From Melieria omissa (Eukaryota; Arthropoda; Insecta; Diptera; Ulidiidae), in NCBI GenBank assembly GCA_963971225.1, contig OZ020270.1:78074432-78138431 (forward strand): a DNA stretch of 64,000 nt. The letters are read 5' to 3'. The translations under genes and the position numbers were made by a program. The notes beneath the pieces were generated by a model, which did not search any database, had not been told where the DNA came from, and was given only the letters and a program-made list of their open reading frames with translations. Shown piece after piece: positions 21,403 to 32,293 of the stretch. Each line of letters starts with the position of its first letter. Within the stretch, counting starts at the first letter, position 1.

Positions 21403-23038
21403 CAGTCTCGTAGCGTGGGTATCGGCTGCCCGGGGCGGAAGACAATTTTGCCGCCCTCTTAATTAGGTATTTCAATTTACTGTATACTATACATTATATA
21501 CATTAATTCTAGAGAACTTTTCGGCAAGAACAGTCATCATTATTTTGCATTAAGGGGTTATATACCTTTTTGTGGCTCAAAAATCGAAAAAAAATTTTAT
21601 GACTTATTTTTGAAGTACATACTTTTAACAATTTTTCTGCAAAATTTCATCGAGATCGGGGCACTAGAACCTAAGATACGGCCGTTCATAGCGCGCAGTT
21701 TCCGGAACTCAAGTATTCAACTCAAACTTTAAACGTGATTTTCTCCAAATGATTTTTTTTGAAAAATGCCATCGCGGTGAGCACGATATCCCGCTAACCA
21801 CTGCATCGATCAATTTTGAGGGGTTGTTTGTACATACAATAGCTAATTCGTGAACGAAGGAATTTCTTTTTCGACAAATTCTTCTATTTTTTTTTGGCAA
21901 AAAACTAAATTTTTCGACCTTAAAAAATCGACATTTTTGGAAAAAATAGCACTGTAACTGTACAAAATTTTTTTTTGTAAAATCCTTCGTTCACGAACAA
22001 GGCAACACTGTGTACTATTTGTGGTTTTTTTTGTTTTTTTTTTCGCTGAGCCGTTACCTCGATTTCATGCTCACCGTCAACCACTGCTAACAAAAGGAGT
22101 TCTGCGGCAAGGACTGTAACTTCCCCAATTTTTCGAATTTTCGCTTAAAATTTTATACAAATTCACATAAGGACATGTACTTTTATAAACTTTGTATTGC
22201 ATTTGAATAAAGCTATGGTAACATGCTTTAAAAAAAAAATTAAAACACTGTATTTCCCTACAGAAAAAGATATATAACCCCTTAAACAGGTTAGATTTTA
22301 AATAAAAAAGTTTATTTGTTTTACAATCACGTTTATTAATACAAAAATTCTTACTTCAACCATTGATATAACAGGTAGTTACATAGGTATTATTTAATCA
22401 TGTCGATCGTCGAGGTATATTGTACAGCACATCTATCTATAGGCAAAAATCTGAAAACCGTAAATATTTGTTCGGAACCCAGGGTATGCGAGTGTAAAAC
22501 TCGTACATGGCCGGATTTGAATAAATTAAAGCTTGAACAACATATCAGACAGTCCAACATACAATTACATAAATAAAATATTTAATACTCACACAGTTGA
22601 ATGTAGGTACAAGTAGCGGAAAATTCAAATTTTCACAAAGTTAACCAATAATTTCATAACCACTACACGTACTTATTTGTACAAAAATCACAGTTACGAA
22701 ACAGTGTGAACTAAACAACTGAAGATCTATGAATAAAACTTTTTTTAAATTTTCAAAGCATCACAAAGCATCAAAGCAGCAAGTCAGAATAGACGGTGTT
22801 GCCATTCGCTACAAAATATCATTCAAAAAAAGGGGATTACCCGAATTCGTCACAGAATAAGTAATGAAAAATTCCGTACTCTTTTCAATTGGTGCGAATT
22901 TATAGTTGCGTTAAAAATATGAAATGGTTCAAATATTTACAAAATATATTTTATTACTTACTGTGAAATTTTGTCGCCCCCTAAAAAGTGCCGCCCGGGG
23001 CGGGCCGCCCCCACCGCCCCCACTATGCTACGCCACTG
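21403..23038. mobile_element. Non-autonomous hAT element
   Basis: Ends are CAGTCTCGTAGCGTGGGT on the left and CTATGCTACGCCACTG on the right (inverted CAGTGGCGTAGC, a hAT-type end). A perfect 8-bp duplication GTTATACC at 21395-21402 and 23039-23046 proves insertion and matches the hAT rule. Both ends are G/C-rich (GCCCGGGGCGG). No transposase is encoded. A 728-bp TTAA MITE (21554-22281) sits inside, leaving a parent of about 900 bp. It interrupts the coding relic 21075-23515. Confidence 0.9.
21554..22281. mobile_element. TTAA-target MITE (GGGGTTATATA ends)
   Basis: 728 bp between TTAA at 21550-21553 and 22282-22285. Inverted ends read GGGGTTATATACCTTTTT and GGGGTTATATATCTTTTTC. AT-rich and noncoding. 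TTAA duplication suggests mobilisation by a piggyBac- or Sola-like transposase, but the ends are not the usual CCY start, so the superfamily is open. Confidence 0.82.
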
Positions 23039-23662
23039 GTTATACCACGAAGATAAAGCGCGTAGGAGTGTGTCGAATTTTTTTATGAAAGTAACATCCA
23101 AGCCAGTAATTTCTACACTTTTCTCTGAATTTTGAAAGAACCTACGTGCAGCTACGGCTTTGGTTTATCTACAATCAATTCAAGCACATTTTTAAATTGA
23201 CTAGTTGATTTGCTATCTACATAGTATGCTAAAGCTTCTTCACTGCTCAAACATCTAGAATTTTTTCACATTTTTTTTCGTTCAGAAATTCTTGAGTCTC
23301 CCTTTTCGCAGGTTTGATAACACTTGCTACATTTCTACTGCCGAACAATTGTGCAGATACCTCAGCAGCATAAATCAGCTTATCAGCACTTCTGGATTGG
23401 ATTGAGTCATCTATTCGTTTGGTCCTCAGACTGGAGTTATCAAATACCTTCTTTGGTCTGCCAGGACCTGGTTGGCTGTCTGAAGATGTCGATGACAAGC
23501 TTGAACGTACAGTAATGTTGAAAATTACCTTTGAACCAGATAGCCATTCAGGGTTCTTCTAGCCATTCGTTCACGGTTTCTTCCTAGGCTGTTCCACTTC
23601 ATGGACAACTTTGATGATATTTGGGAATTTGTTTTTTTGTTTCATTAGAATATGCCAACCAA

Positions 23663-23733
23663 AAAAATAAAATAAAATAAAATAAAATAAAATAAAATAA
23701 AATAAAATAAAATAAAATAAAATAAAATAAAAT
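23663..23733. repeat. (AAAAT)n microsatellite
   Basis: About fourteen nearly perfect AAAAT units in a row. Noncoding simple repeat. Confidence 0.95.
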
Positions 23734-23896
23734 AGATGTGCAAAAAATTCGCATTGGTTTTTTGTTCCATCTACTAGTCCATACTTATGAGCAGAATATA
23801 TATAAAAATTGCAGAGGTGACATGAGGAGACATCTCAATTGAGACGTTAATAACTGATTGTAGTAGAAGATCAAAAATAAAGTTACACGTGTTTTA

Positions 23897-24800
23897 CAGG
23901 TCTATTCTGGCAAAGACTGTTGAAACACTTTCAAAAGATTATTGAAAGATAGTTTGAAAGACTGAATGAAAGATTTTAGCTATTCCAACGAAAAAATCTT
24001 TCGGAAAAAGCTCTAAAATTCAACACTCGAGTTGAAAAGCTGTTTTCGGCGAACAGCATTGCCAGCCAACTCTTTTTCTGTGAAATTTGAAGCCATTTTG
24101 CAATGATGAAAGAAAATTATTTTTTCAATTTTCGTTATGATTTTCTTTTTAATTACAGATGTGTTTATCAGGATTATTTTGCAGTTACGTATTTCGTTTT
24201 AGAAAAGACAAGAACTGGTGTAAAAATATGAATTCAAATTAATTGTTTTATTTTTTATGTGATGTTAATGATGTTGTCAGATTTAACTTAAGGCAATGAA
24301 AAGCACATGAAGACAAACACTTTCGGCCAATTTATATTATGTACTTTTGCTTTTAATTGGTGTATTTTTACGTTTTCATTCATCCTTCATAAAAATCTCA
24401 CATTTGTAAACCAAGTGCTCTGTTCGATGCTGGCAATACTGTTGGCAAACGAACCGTCCGTCGTAAAATGAAAAATTCAAACAAAATTTCAAAACTTTCA
24501 ATCAATGGCTGAAGAAATCAAGCTGAAGTAAAAATTAAAAAAGTAATTGCATTCTTTTATAAAATATATCCATATATGTATATTATATATACGTATATCG
24601 TTTCTTTTCATAACACAAACACAACGCACGTACTTTTTGCAAGCTGAAAGACGACCTCAAAAGCACATCTTTCAAACTGTCTTTCATGTTACGGAAAAAA
24701 GCTTTCAATATAGTTGCTAGCATAGCAAATTGTCTTTCGAAAGATTTTTGTACTTCGAAAGATTGGGGTGAGTTGAAAGATAGTTGTCAGAATAGCCCTG
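23897..24800. mobile_element. MITE with PIF/Harbinger-type ends, copy 2
   Basis: 904 bp with ends CAGGTCTATTCTGGCAAAGA and, inverted, CAGGGCTATTCTGACAACTA; flanked by TTA at 23894-23896 and 24801-24803. Interior has repeated GAAAGATNNTTTGAAAGA-like boxes near both ends and no coding sequence. End sequence and 3-bp TWA duplication match the element at 8243-8793, though the interiors differ. Confidence 0.8.
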
Positions 24801-24803
24801 TTA

Positions 24804-25108
24804 GGGTTTTTTAATTTGAGTACTTTTTTGCAGCACATTTTATGGATTGAAATTTTGCATAACGGTTTCTCATAAGTAGAAGATGATTTATTCCAAAAAT
24901 GAAACAAATTCGCCTGTGGCCACGCCTACTCTCCATACAGACTTTATTTTTAACAATATTAAAATAGGCTAAAATCTTGTTGTCATGCATTAAAATGTTC
25001 TTTAGAGACACTTAACCCACTTTTATAAAAGTAGGCAAACTCTTTCTTAAAAAAATCTAAACTATTCATTTACTTTTATAAAGCACGGAAAAGGTTAACT
25101 GACAAGTG
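24804..25108. other. Spacer, nothing recognised
   Basis: AT-rich, about 300 bp, no supported feature. Confidence 0.3.
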
Positions 25109-25110
25109 TA

Positions 25111-26015
25111 GGGTTTTCCAACAAGAGGTGTTCTTTTGGTATTCAAAGAAAAATTCAATTTTTTGAGATAAATGATCGGATGTTTATTTCATAATAAAGA
25201 GGAAGGTATGCCGTTAATAATGAAAAACAACATCAGTCAAATGGCCACCGCGACCACGCTTACAGGACCATATCCTTTTCATGAAATTTTCCATAACCAA
25301 ATCGCAAAGTGGCTGCACTATGTCCTCGATAGCCTCACGAATTCTATCTTTGAGGTCTTGAATCGACGCTGGGCTGTTGGCGTAGACCTTATCTTTCACG
25401 TGGCCCCAAAGGAAGAAGTGGTGTTAAATCACAAGATCTCGGTGGCCAATTGTGATCACCTCTTCCAGAGATAACACCCAGAGAACACAATCAGCAAAGA
25501 CACGACGTTGTTCGTTCGTCGGCTTGAGTTCTTGTGTTAACTGAACTTTATAAGCCTTAAGACCCAAGTCTTTATGCAAAATACGGTGTAATAACGTTTT
25601 TGGAATGCCCAATTCCAAAGAACGACGAGAAATCGACAAACCTGGGTTTTCTTCTACACTTTGGGCTACAGCAGCAATATTCTCAGTTGTTCTTGAGCGA
25701 CGTGCACGGGTTTTATTCTTCACATCACTAACTTGTCCCAACAGCTCGAACTTTTTCACCAATTTCTGTATTGCGGTCCGACAAGGTGCTTCACGACGAC
25801 CCAAAAATGCTTTAGTTTTGCGAACTGTGACTGCAAGATTTTCACCATTTTTGTAGTGAATTCTAATAATTTCAATGCGTTGTTGAAGCGTGTATCGTCC
25901 CATTTTTAGTAATGGCGTAGTTTCTACTTGTCAAATCTCAAAGAATAAAAGCTTGAAAAGTGACAGCTACCGAAATACCGGGTGATTCAAAATAACACCT
26001 CTTGTTGGAAAACCC
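25111..26015 (-). mobile_element. Mariner-type element A, internally deleted
   Basis: Inverted ends GGGTTTTCCAACAAGAGGTG at both sides, flanked by TA (25109-25110 and 26016-26017). It carries the two ends of a transposase gene on the minus strand with the catalytic middle missing. A typical non-autonomous Tc1/mariner derivative. Confidence 0.88.
25214..25903 (-). pseudogene. Mariner-type transposase A, N- and C-terminal parts only
   Basis: From ATG 25903: MGRYTLQQRIEIIRIHYKNG begins the first HTH, followed by IQKLVKKFELLGQVSDVKN, ENIAAVAQSVEENPGLSIS and LHRILHKDLGLKAYKVQL (second HTH and linker). After FADCVLWVL near residue 140 the catalytic core with its two first aspartates is missing, and a shifted frame (25399-25214) gives the C-terminal end, HVKDKVYANSPASIQDLKD to GGHLTDVVFHY. 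It therefore binds DNA at best and cannot catalyse transposition. The type resembles the RYT.QQR..II mariner-like branch found in many insects. Confidence 0.82.
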
Positions 26016-26034
26016 TATATAACTTTCCTCACTA

Positions 26035-27321
26035 ACACTTCGTTCAATAATGTGTGTGACTGACACATAGATGGCGGCACTAATATTAAATCAACATTTT
26101 TTTTCGAAATTGTGAACCTTTTTAGGCTTACTGTCAAAATTACTTATATGTCAATCCGACCATTAGTTTACAAGTTACAGTGCTTTAAGTGACACTACTT
26201 TTGAGTTTTCAAAAAAAATGAATTCAAAGCAATTCCGTGTGCTGATTTATCATTGTTTTTTAATGAAAAAAAATACTGTTCAATGCCAGGAATGGCTTGA
26301 AAAACATTATTCGGACTCTGCTCCATCAAAAAGAACCATTTGTTATTGGTATGCCGAATTCAAACGTGGTCGTACAGACACCGATGACATTCCATCTACT
26401 GGACGGCCAAATGACGCTGTTATTCCGGAAAACGTTGAAAAAACACTGAAAATCATTATGTCCAACCGTAAAGTGAAAGTGGGGGAGATTGCTGACATTC
26501 TAAAGATATCAGCGGGCAGTGTACACACCATAATACACGAACATTTGGTTATGAAAAAGGTGTTTTCGAAATGGGTGCCGCGTTTGCTCACACCGGAGCA
26601 AAAACAACAACGAATCGATGATTCAAAGAGCTGTTTGGACATGTTTACGCGGAACAAGTCGGAGTTTTTGCATCGGTACATCACAATGGATGAAACATGG
26701 ATCCACCATTTCACTCCAGAGTCAAATCGGCAGTCTGCTGAGTGACATGCAACCGGTGAAAGCCGCCCAAAGCGTCCAAAGGCACAAACATCGGCTGGCA
26801 AGGTTATGGCGTCAGTATTTTGGGATGTGCACGGAATAATAATCATCGACTATCTTGAGAAAGGGAAAACAATCAATAGCGACTATTATATAGCGTTGTT
26901 GGAACGTTTGAAAGAAGAAATCGCGATTAAGCGGCCCCATATGAAGAAGAAAAAAGTGTTGTTTCACCAAGACAATGCACCGTGTCACAAGTCGATGAAA
27001 CGATGGCAAAAATGCATGAATTGGGCTTCGAATTGCTTCCTCATTCTCCAGATCTGGCCCCCAGCGACTACTGGCTCTTCGCAGACCTCAAAAAGATGCT
27101 CCGTGGTAAGAGATTTGGCTCAAATGATGAAGTAATCGCCGAAACTAACGCCTATTTTGAAGGCAAAGAAAAATCGTTCTACAAAGGCGGTATCGAAAGA
27201 TTGGAAAAGCGTTGGAATGATTGTATCTCCCTAGAAGGGGACTATGTTGATGAATAAAAACGAATTTTGGCAAAAAAATGTGTTTTAATTAGTTAGTCAC
27301 ACACATTATTGAACGAAGTGT
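26035..27321 (+). mobile_element. Mariner element B, nearly full length
   Basis: 1287 bp with inverted ends ACACTTCGTTCAATAATGTG, flanked by TA (26033-26034, 27322-27323). It encodes a DD34D transposase with two small lesions. It lies only 18 bp from mariner element A. Confidence 0.9.
26218..27257 (+). pseudogene. Mariner B transposase (DD34D), one stop and one frameshift
   Basis: About 346 codons from ATG 26218. N-terminal HTHs: KQFRVLIYHCFLMKKNT, WYAEFKRGRTD, then KVGEIADILKISAGSVHTII and FSKWVPRLLTPEQKQQR. Catalytic residues are present: D in ITMDETWIHHF, D in FHQDNAPCH and the third D in PDLAPSDYW, giving DD34D. TGA at 26743-26745 replaces a codon in frame (the frame goes on as HATGESRPKRPK), and a one-base shift near 26985 moves the last third to another frame, ending GDYVDE at 27257. 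Otherwise complete, so inactivation is fairly recent. Cuts and pastes its element at TA. Confidence 0.88.
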
Positions 27322-27494
27322 TAAAAGTTAAACTAATGACTTATTATGTATCTCAAGGGGTATTTCCAGAGAAAAATATCCCTAAACGGAGGTAAATATT
27401 TAAAAGTTCATATTTTAAAAAATATCTTTATATGGCAACCCTGTTAAGAATGGGCAGACAGACGAATTGGAAGACATATTAACAGACGGACATA

Positions 27495-28447
27495 CATTGT
27501 GACCGAAAAGTTTCCGAAAATTCTCATTTAAAATTCGCGCGCTGTATATTTTTCGATATTTTAAGTTTCTGTAGGTTGGTAGCACTGTCCTTAATTACTA
27601 TGCTAAAAATGAGCGCGATCTGTCAGACAGTTTGTTTACGGCAGCTGTTGAAACCAGTTCACCTCAGTAGTGCGTTGCGATTTTGTTGAGAATTTTCTTC
27701 AAAATGAGTACCGTGAACAGGTCTCTTTGGACGTGCTTGATCGTGCCCATTCCGATCCAACTTTCATGGAACGCATCATAACTGGTGACGAGACATGGGT
27801 CTACGAGTACGACATGCAAACAAGCCAACAATCATCGGAATGGAGAGGAAAAGACGAGCCGAAACCGAAAAAACCACGCCAAAGTCGCTCGAAAATCAAG
27901 GTAATGCTGATTGTTTTCTTCGATATTCGTGGTGTGGTGCATCATGAATTCGTCCCTGAAGGACAAACAGTCGGTAAAGACTATTATTTGACTGTTTTAA
28001 GACGTTTGCGTGAAAATATCCGCCGTAAACGGCCTCAATTGTGGAAGGATAATTCATTGATTTTTCATGACGATAATGCTCCCTCGCACCAACCCTCGAG
28101 CCAACATTATCAACGATTTTAAGGCCAAACATTCAATAAATACCATCGAACAGCCACCGTATTCACCTGATCTTGCACCGTGTGACTTTTTCCTGTTTCC
28201 CAAACTCAAATTACCACTCAGAGGAACGCGTTTTGAATCCATAGAAGACGTAAAACAGAATTCGCAGAGGGAACTCAAAGCCATACTGGAAAGCGCCTAT
28301 AAAAAATGTTTTGATGATTGGAAGAAACGTTGGCATATGTGTATCGCTTCTAATGGAGCATATTTTGAAGGAGATAAAATAAATATTGATAAGGATTAAG
28401 AATTTTGCGTTTTATTTAAAATTTCCGGAAACTTTTCGGTGACAAGG
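27495..28447 (+). mobile_element. Mariner element C, N-terminally deleted
   Basis: 953 bp, ends CATTGTGACCGAAAAGTTTC and, inverted, CCTTGTCACCGAAAAGTTTC; TA at 27493-27494 and 28448-28449. Contains the catalytic two thirds of a transposase but not the DNA-binding part. Confidence 0.87.
27670..28399 (+). pseudogene. Mariner C transposase, HTH lost, one frameshift
   Basis: The recognisable part starts at RAHSDPTFMERIITGDETWV (first catalytic D) and continues with PRQSRSKIKVMLIVFFD, VPEGQTVGKDYYL and FHDDNAPSH (second D). A frameshift near 28085 moves the rest to a frame that ends 28399: PPYSPDLAPCDFFLFPKLK holds the third D (DD34D), then WKKRWHMCIASNGAYFEGD. The two N-terminal HTH domains are deleted; the first codons before RAHSD are not typical. 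A third mariner lineage, different from A and B. Confidence 0.85.
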
Positions 28448-28449
28448 TA

Positions 28450-30461
28450 TATAAATCAATGCGATATATATGTACATATCTCAATTCTATACATTTAAAT
28501 ACATATTTATTCCTTTCAACACCAGCCTTGCTGTTTTTCATACGTTATAGTTTTGCTCAGCAATTATTATTATTATTAAAATATATCGTTGCTCACCACA
28601 ACTGAGTACAAAAAGTGCTTGGGTTGGCATGCGAAAATTGCTCGCATTCATTTTGTCGCAGAACGCCGCAGATGAGTTTTGTACCATCATTTAGCTGAAT
28701 GTCCCACCTAATTAGCGTATACATATTTCGTGGAATGCTGTGGAATCTCAAAAGTTACAGTCCAGAGAAAATCCTGATTTTTCTCATTTTTATCAAAAAA
28801 TTAGGCAAAGGTTGGATATATTTTTTTTGCCAAAATAAACATTTTTTAAATACAATTTTTGTTCATATTAATTGCTTAGATATCGGTACACCACATGTGA
28901 AAAATTATGGAATTTCATTAAAAAATATAAATTTTACGGGCATTTGAAGACAGCCCTGTTAACGATATTTTGCTAGAAGTGAAAATAATATAATAAAACG
29001 TTCAACTTTGAAAGGCCGTAAAGTCCAGGTCATGGGATGAAGAGACTTGAAAAGTTGATTTTCTGTCTCGTTAGTCTATTTATATTACAAAAAAAATTCA
29101 GATTCGCAACTTTTGAATTTGCTCCAGTGCGAGCGTTTTTTCCTGTTTTTCCCAATGTGCGACGCTTGCAGCGACATTTTCTCATTCGCGATTTTTCCGA
29201 ACATTTATATTTCTCGTGAGGGATTGTAAATGCTTTTACTCGCAGCGCAACTTTATCGCTCGCGAGAAATTAGAAGCACTCAGTTTTTGGTTGCGATTAT
29301 TCGTGAGAAAGATCGTATTTTGATCGTTCTCCGCACTCTGCCTAAAACCTAATGGTTGAACATTTGTTATAGTTGTTAAAAAAAAACCAGAAAGTGAGAA
29401 CACAATGATTTCTTTTGGTTGCCTACATTTTATTTATGTAAAACGGTAAAAAGAATTAATTTTGAAAATAAAAAAAATTCGATAGTAAGCAAGAAAAAAA
29501 ACAATTAAAAAAATTTTTTCAGAGAAATTGTCTTTACTGATATAACTCCAGCGTCGAAGTTCAAAAACAATGTCCATGTGATCCTCAAAATAGCATTCCC
29601 TTCCTTCTATCTCTGCAACAGAAAACACCCAATCGAATTGATAAAAACCCGACACGACAGGACCACAAATACTTCTTTCATTTCAGGAAAGTAATGAATT
29701 GACACCAAAACACGGACATACCCAGGAATATAATGGATAAATATAAATTTTGAATATGTTCCGACATTATTTTCCAACAAAAATTATGTCACGATTAAAT
29801 GGGATGGCACGAAAAAAGGGTGTCAATTCAAGTCAAATGATAAAGCCTAGTTGAAGCCCTATGGGCCGTGAAGGACTGAATAAGGAACAAACGAAAAAAA
29901 TATTTTTAAGCCATTCTGACAGTGAGAAATAACCAAAAAAATTTAACTAAACTGGCAAATTTGTATGAAAATACACCATAGTCTGGCCTGGCCTGTTTGT
30001 TTTTGTGAATAGAAAGGATATCATGAAATATGAGCTCGATAGCTTAACTACAACATTACTAAAGTGGGCAGAACCGGATGCCCGCAGAAAGGTTAAGAAT
30101 AAATAAATACAAAAATCAGCAATTGTTCTTGCAGAATAAATGTATTTTTAGAGTCCCCAAAAGTATCGACTATTTACCAAAGTAGTAATTAAACGCAGGC
30201 TTCATGCCAACCCTGCATCAGCTGTTGAAATTTGGCAAAAATTCAGTTAAATGTTTTTGGTGAATTGTGTGTAAGCATGGAAAACATGGAATAATGGTAA
30301 CCTCTACCATAACTAAATTTCAGAACGTCATACATTTACACAGCTGGAGTGTTATGCCTTTCAAAATAGGTCTTTTGAGTTTTTCGTAATTCTATTAGAA
30401 GGTGTTTTCAAAATGTCATAACTTAAAACAAAGTCGAATTTTTTTTGTTGTATTTTATGAC
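28450..30461. other. AT-rich spacer, nothing recognised
   Basis: Two kilobases with only short chance ORFs, A/T runs and an (ATT)n patch near 28565. I recognise no terminal repeats, exon or RNA gene here. Confidence 0.35.
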
Positions 30462-30465
30462 TTAA

Positions 30466-30985
30466 CCCTTTCCTTCCCATGGTAGCCATATGGCTACCAA
30501 ATTCAAATTTGGAATTTCGATGTATAATTTTCGATTTTTCCCCACTCTATGAATTGTATCGCTTAAAAGAAACATTGTTCTGAGTTTTTTCAGCAAAATA
30601 TGTAGTTTGTTTTTATGGGAACATTGAAAATTGTTAACATTTGTGCAACGGTTCCCGCTCGACAGGGCAGCAGAATTAAATGGCAAAAATGTAATATTGC
30701 TCTATGTTTAACAAAGGACACCAAATAACTCTAAAATTCTAACACATAACTCTAAAAACTTGTAAATAAGGGACATTTTGTTTTCATATAAGATATGTTT
30801 TAATTTTGCTTCATAAAAGCCCAGTGTAGTCTAGTGTATTATGGCTACCTCCTCCTCGCACCTCCCACTGGAAAGTCGAAACCATTTTAAATATGATGCA
30901 AACTACTTTTAAATAGTTCTCTCGTTTCAAATAACCAACTGCCAATTTGTTTCTATGGCTATTTCATAATTCGGGAAGGAAAGGG
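30466..30985. mobile_element. piggyBac-type MITE, copy A
   Basis: 520 bp with inverted ends CCCTTTCCTTCCC and flanking TTAA (30462-30465, 30986-30989). TTAA plus CCC ends is the piggyBac pattern. Noncoding. Close to its left end is a perfect 20-bp palindrome, TGGTAGCCATATGGCTACCA (30480-30499), which is missing from copy B at 36241-36726; the rest of the two copies is nearly identical. Confidence 0.88.
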
Positions 30986-31046
30986 TTAAAAATACGTGTC
31001 ACTTGAATTTTTCGTTTTAAGAATTTTATGTTGGTATATGTACAGT

Positions 31047-31386
31047 ACAGACAGCCGCCGTGGCTCAGTTGGTTAGTGCGCGGTCCAACGAGTCGTATGC
31101 AGAGCGACGCAAGATCGAATACTGCATGTAGTAACACCTAAAAATAACGGGAAACTCGTTTTCTCTTTCGGTGGCTGTCCTCTCAGCTGGAAATGGCAAA
31201 CCTCTGAGAGTAAAAATTGCCTATGAAAAAGCTCCCAACCTGCCGTTCGGAACCGGCATAAAACTGTAGGTCCCTTCCACCCGCGTACAAAATTGACACG
31301 CACGACACGGGTGGTTGCGGGAAGCTAGGCCTTAGTCGCGCGTAAGCGGCCTGTCGTACCAGTCAATTATTAATTATTATTATTAT
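31047..31386 (+). mobile_element. tRNA-derived SINE, copy 1
   Basis: Begins ACAGACAGCCGCCGTGGCTC; the A box-like TGGCTCAGTTGGTTAGTGCG and a B box-like GATCGAATACTGC lie 50 bp apart as in tRNA genes, so it is transcribed by RNA polymerase III internally. A conserved body follows (GGAAATGGCAAACCTCTGAG, AAAAAGCTCCCAACCTGCCG, AAACTGTAGGTCCCTTCCA) and an (ATT)n tail. A 12-bp duplication TATATGTACAGT at 31035-31046 and 31387-31398 proves retroposition. Copies 2 and 3 are at 58767 and 60248. Confidence 0.87.
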
Positions 31387-31394
31387 TATATGTA

Positions 31395-32256
31395 CAGTTG
31401 CGGTCAAAATAATAGTAGTACGCGTACAACGAAAAGAAAATTAAGAAAAAATAATCTGCTTTTCTTTACAAATATTTACTTTGTATTTTTTTTTAATAAG
31501 TTATATGTGTTAACAATGCAATCATAAAAGAAAACTTAAGAATTAAACTCAGTTTGGTTTGATTTAAATTAAATGCGCCAAAAGCTCCAACATTTGGACG
31601 GTCAAAAAAATAGTAGTTCGCTTTACTTTTATAAAAATGAAGCAAAAATTGTGTTTCATTTTAAAAGATTTAATGGTTAAATAGTAATAACGTAATTTTT
31701 CTTAAAATTAATATTTAGTTGCGTGACTGTTGTTCGCTATTACTGCAGCACAGAGCCGATGCATTGAATTACCCAAATTTTCATATCTTTCTCTAGGGGC
31801 GTGGTCTACTGCTTCTCAAAGTTGATTATTATTTAACGGATTATTGTGAGCAACTGCTCTCTTCACGTCACACCACAAATTTTTAATTGTATTGAAGTCT
31901 GGTGATTGTGCGAGCCATTCCATAACCCTAATCCTGCTCTTGCGAAGCCCCTTTCGTGCGACCTTGCTTGTATGCTTTAGGTTATAATCCGGTAAGACCC
32001 AAAGCATTGGTAGCACGATTTCCTGCAAGATTCGTACACATACACATCGATCCATCGTTTTCTTGATCAAATAAATAGCGCCAGCTCCATGAAACGTAAG
32101 ACATGCTCAATAAATAAATGCATTTTATGATTGCATTGTTAGCACATATAACTTGTTAAAAAAAATACAAAGTAAATATTTGTAAAGAAAAGCAGATTAT
32201 TTTTTCTTAATTTTCTTTTCGTTGTATGCGTACTACTATTATTCTGACCGCAGCTG
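31395..32256 (-). mobile_element. Tc1-like element with long inverted repeats
   Basis: 862 bp, ends CAGTTGCGGTCAAAATAATA and, inverted, CAGCTGCGGTCAGAATAATA; the inverted similarity runs for about 140 bp. TA flanks at 31393-31394 and 32257-32258. A short piece of transposase is inside. Confidence 0.85.
31816..32070 (-). pseudogene. Tc1-like transposase fragment
   Basis: About 84 codons with the C-terminal half of a Tc1-type transposase: KKTMDRCVCVRILQEIVLP, HTSKVARKGLRKSRIRVMEW and AQSPDFNTIKNLWCDVKRAV. In the usual protein the second catalytic Asp precedes HTSK (as DNDPKHTS); here that part is replaced by LWVLPDYNLKHTS, so the residue is not clear. The last catalytic residue region (N.I.NLW) is kept. 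N-terminal half is deleted. Non-functional. Confidence 0.8.
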
Positions 32257-32293
32257 TATATATGTTCATATATACAATTTTATGCAACATGTA

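Larger units (their letters stand above)
21075..23515 (-). pseudogene. Coding relic of an uncharacterised arthropod protein family, split by hAT
   Basis: Minus-strand protein-like sequence on both sides of the hAT element. Upstream: PGPGRPKKVFDNSSLRTKR and KLIYAAEVSAQLFGSRNVAS (23515-23247), then, after a frameshift near 23240, a stretch with AYYVDSK and NVLELIVDKPK. Downstream of the hAT element: TVHKILVHSSDVIKSAILPI and GQLSEETQETRNKD, and after more shifts LKSLSSDVLYLLMPS with a stop at 21075. The VHK(I/V)L(V/I)H...SAI(L/I)P.GQLSEE string is one I have seen in multi-copy uncharacterised proteins of aphids and other arthropods; the function is not known to me. The relic has at least one stop and two frameshifts besides the insertion. 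I do not know whether it belongs to a transposon or a host gene family. Confidence 0.5.

Noticed and set aside
23663..23733. CRISPR-like regular repeats
   Set aside because: Contiguous 5-bp microsatellite without spacers, in a eukaryotic genome.
31054..31150. Functional tRNA gene
   Set aside because: A and B boxes are present but there is no tRNA fold, and the unit is repeated three times with target duplications: it is a SINE.
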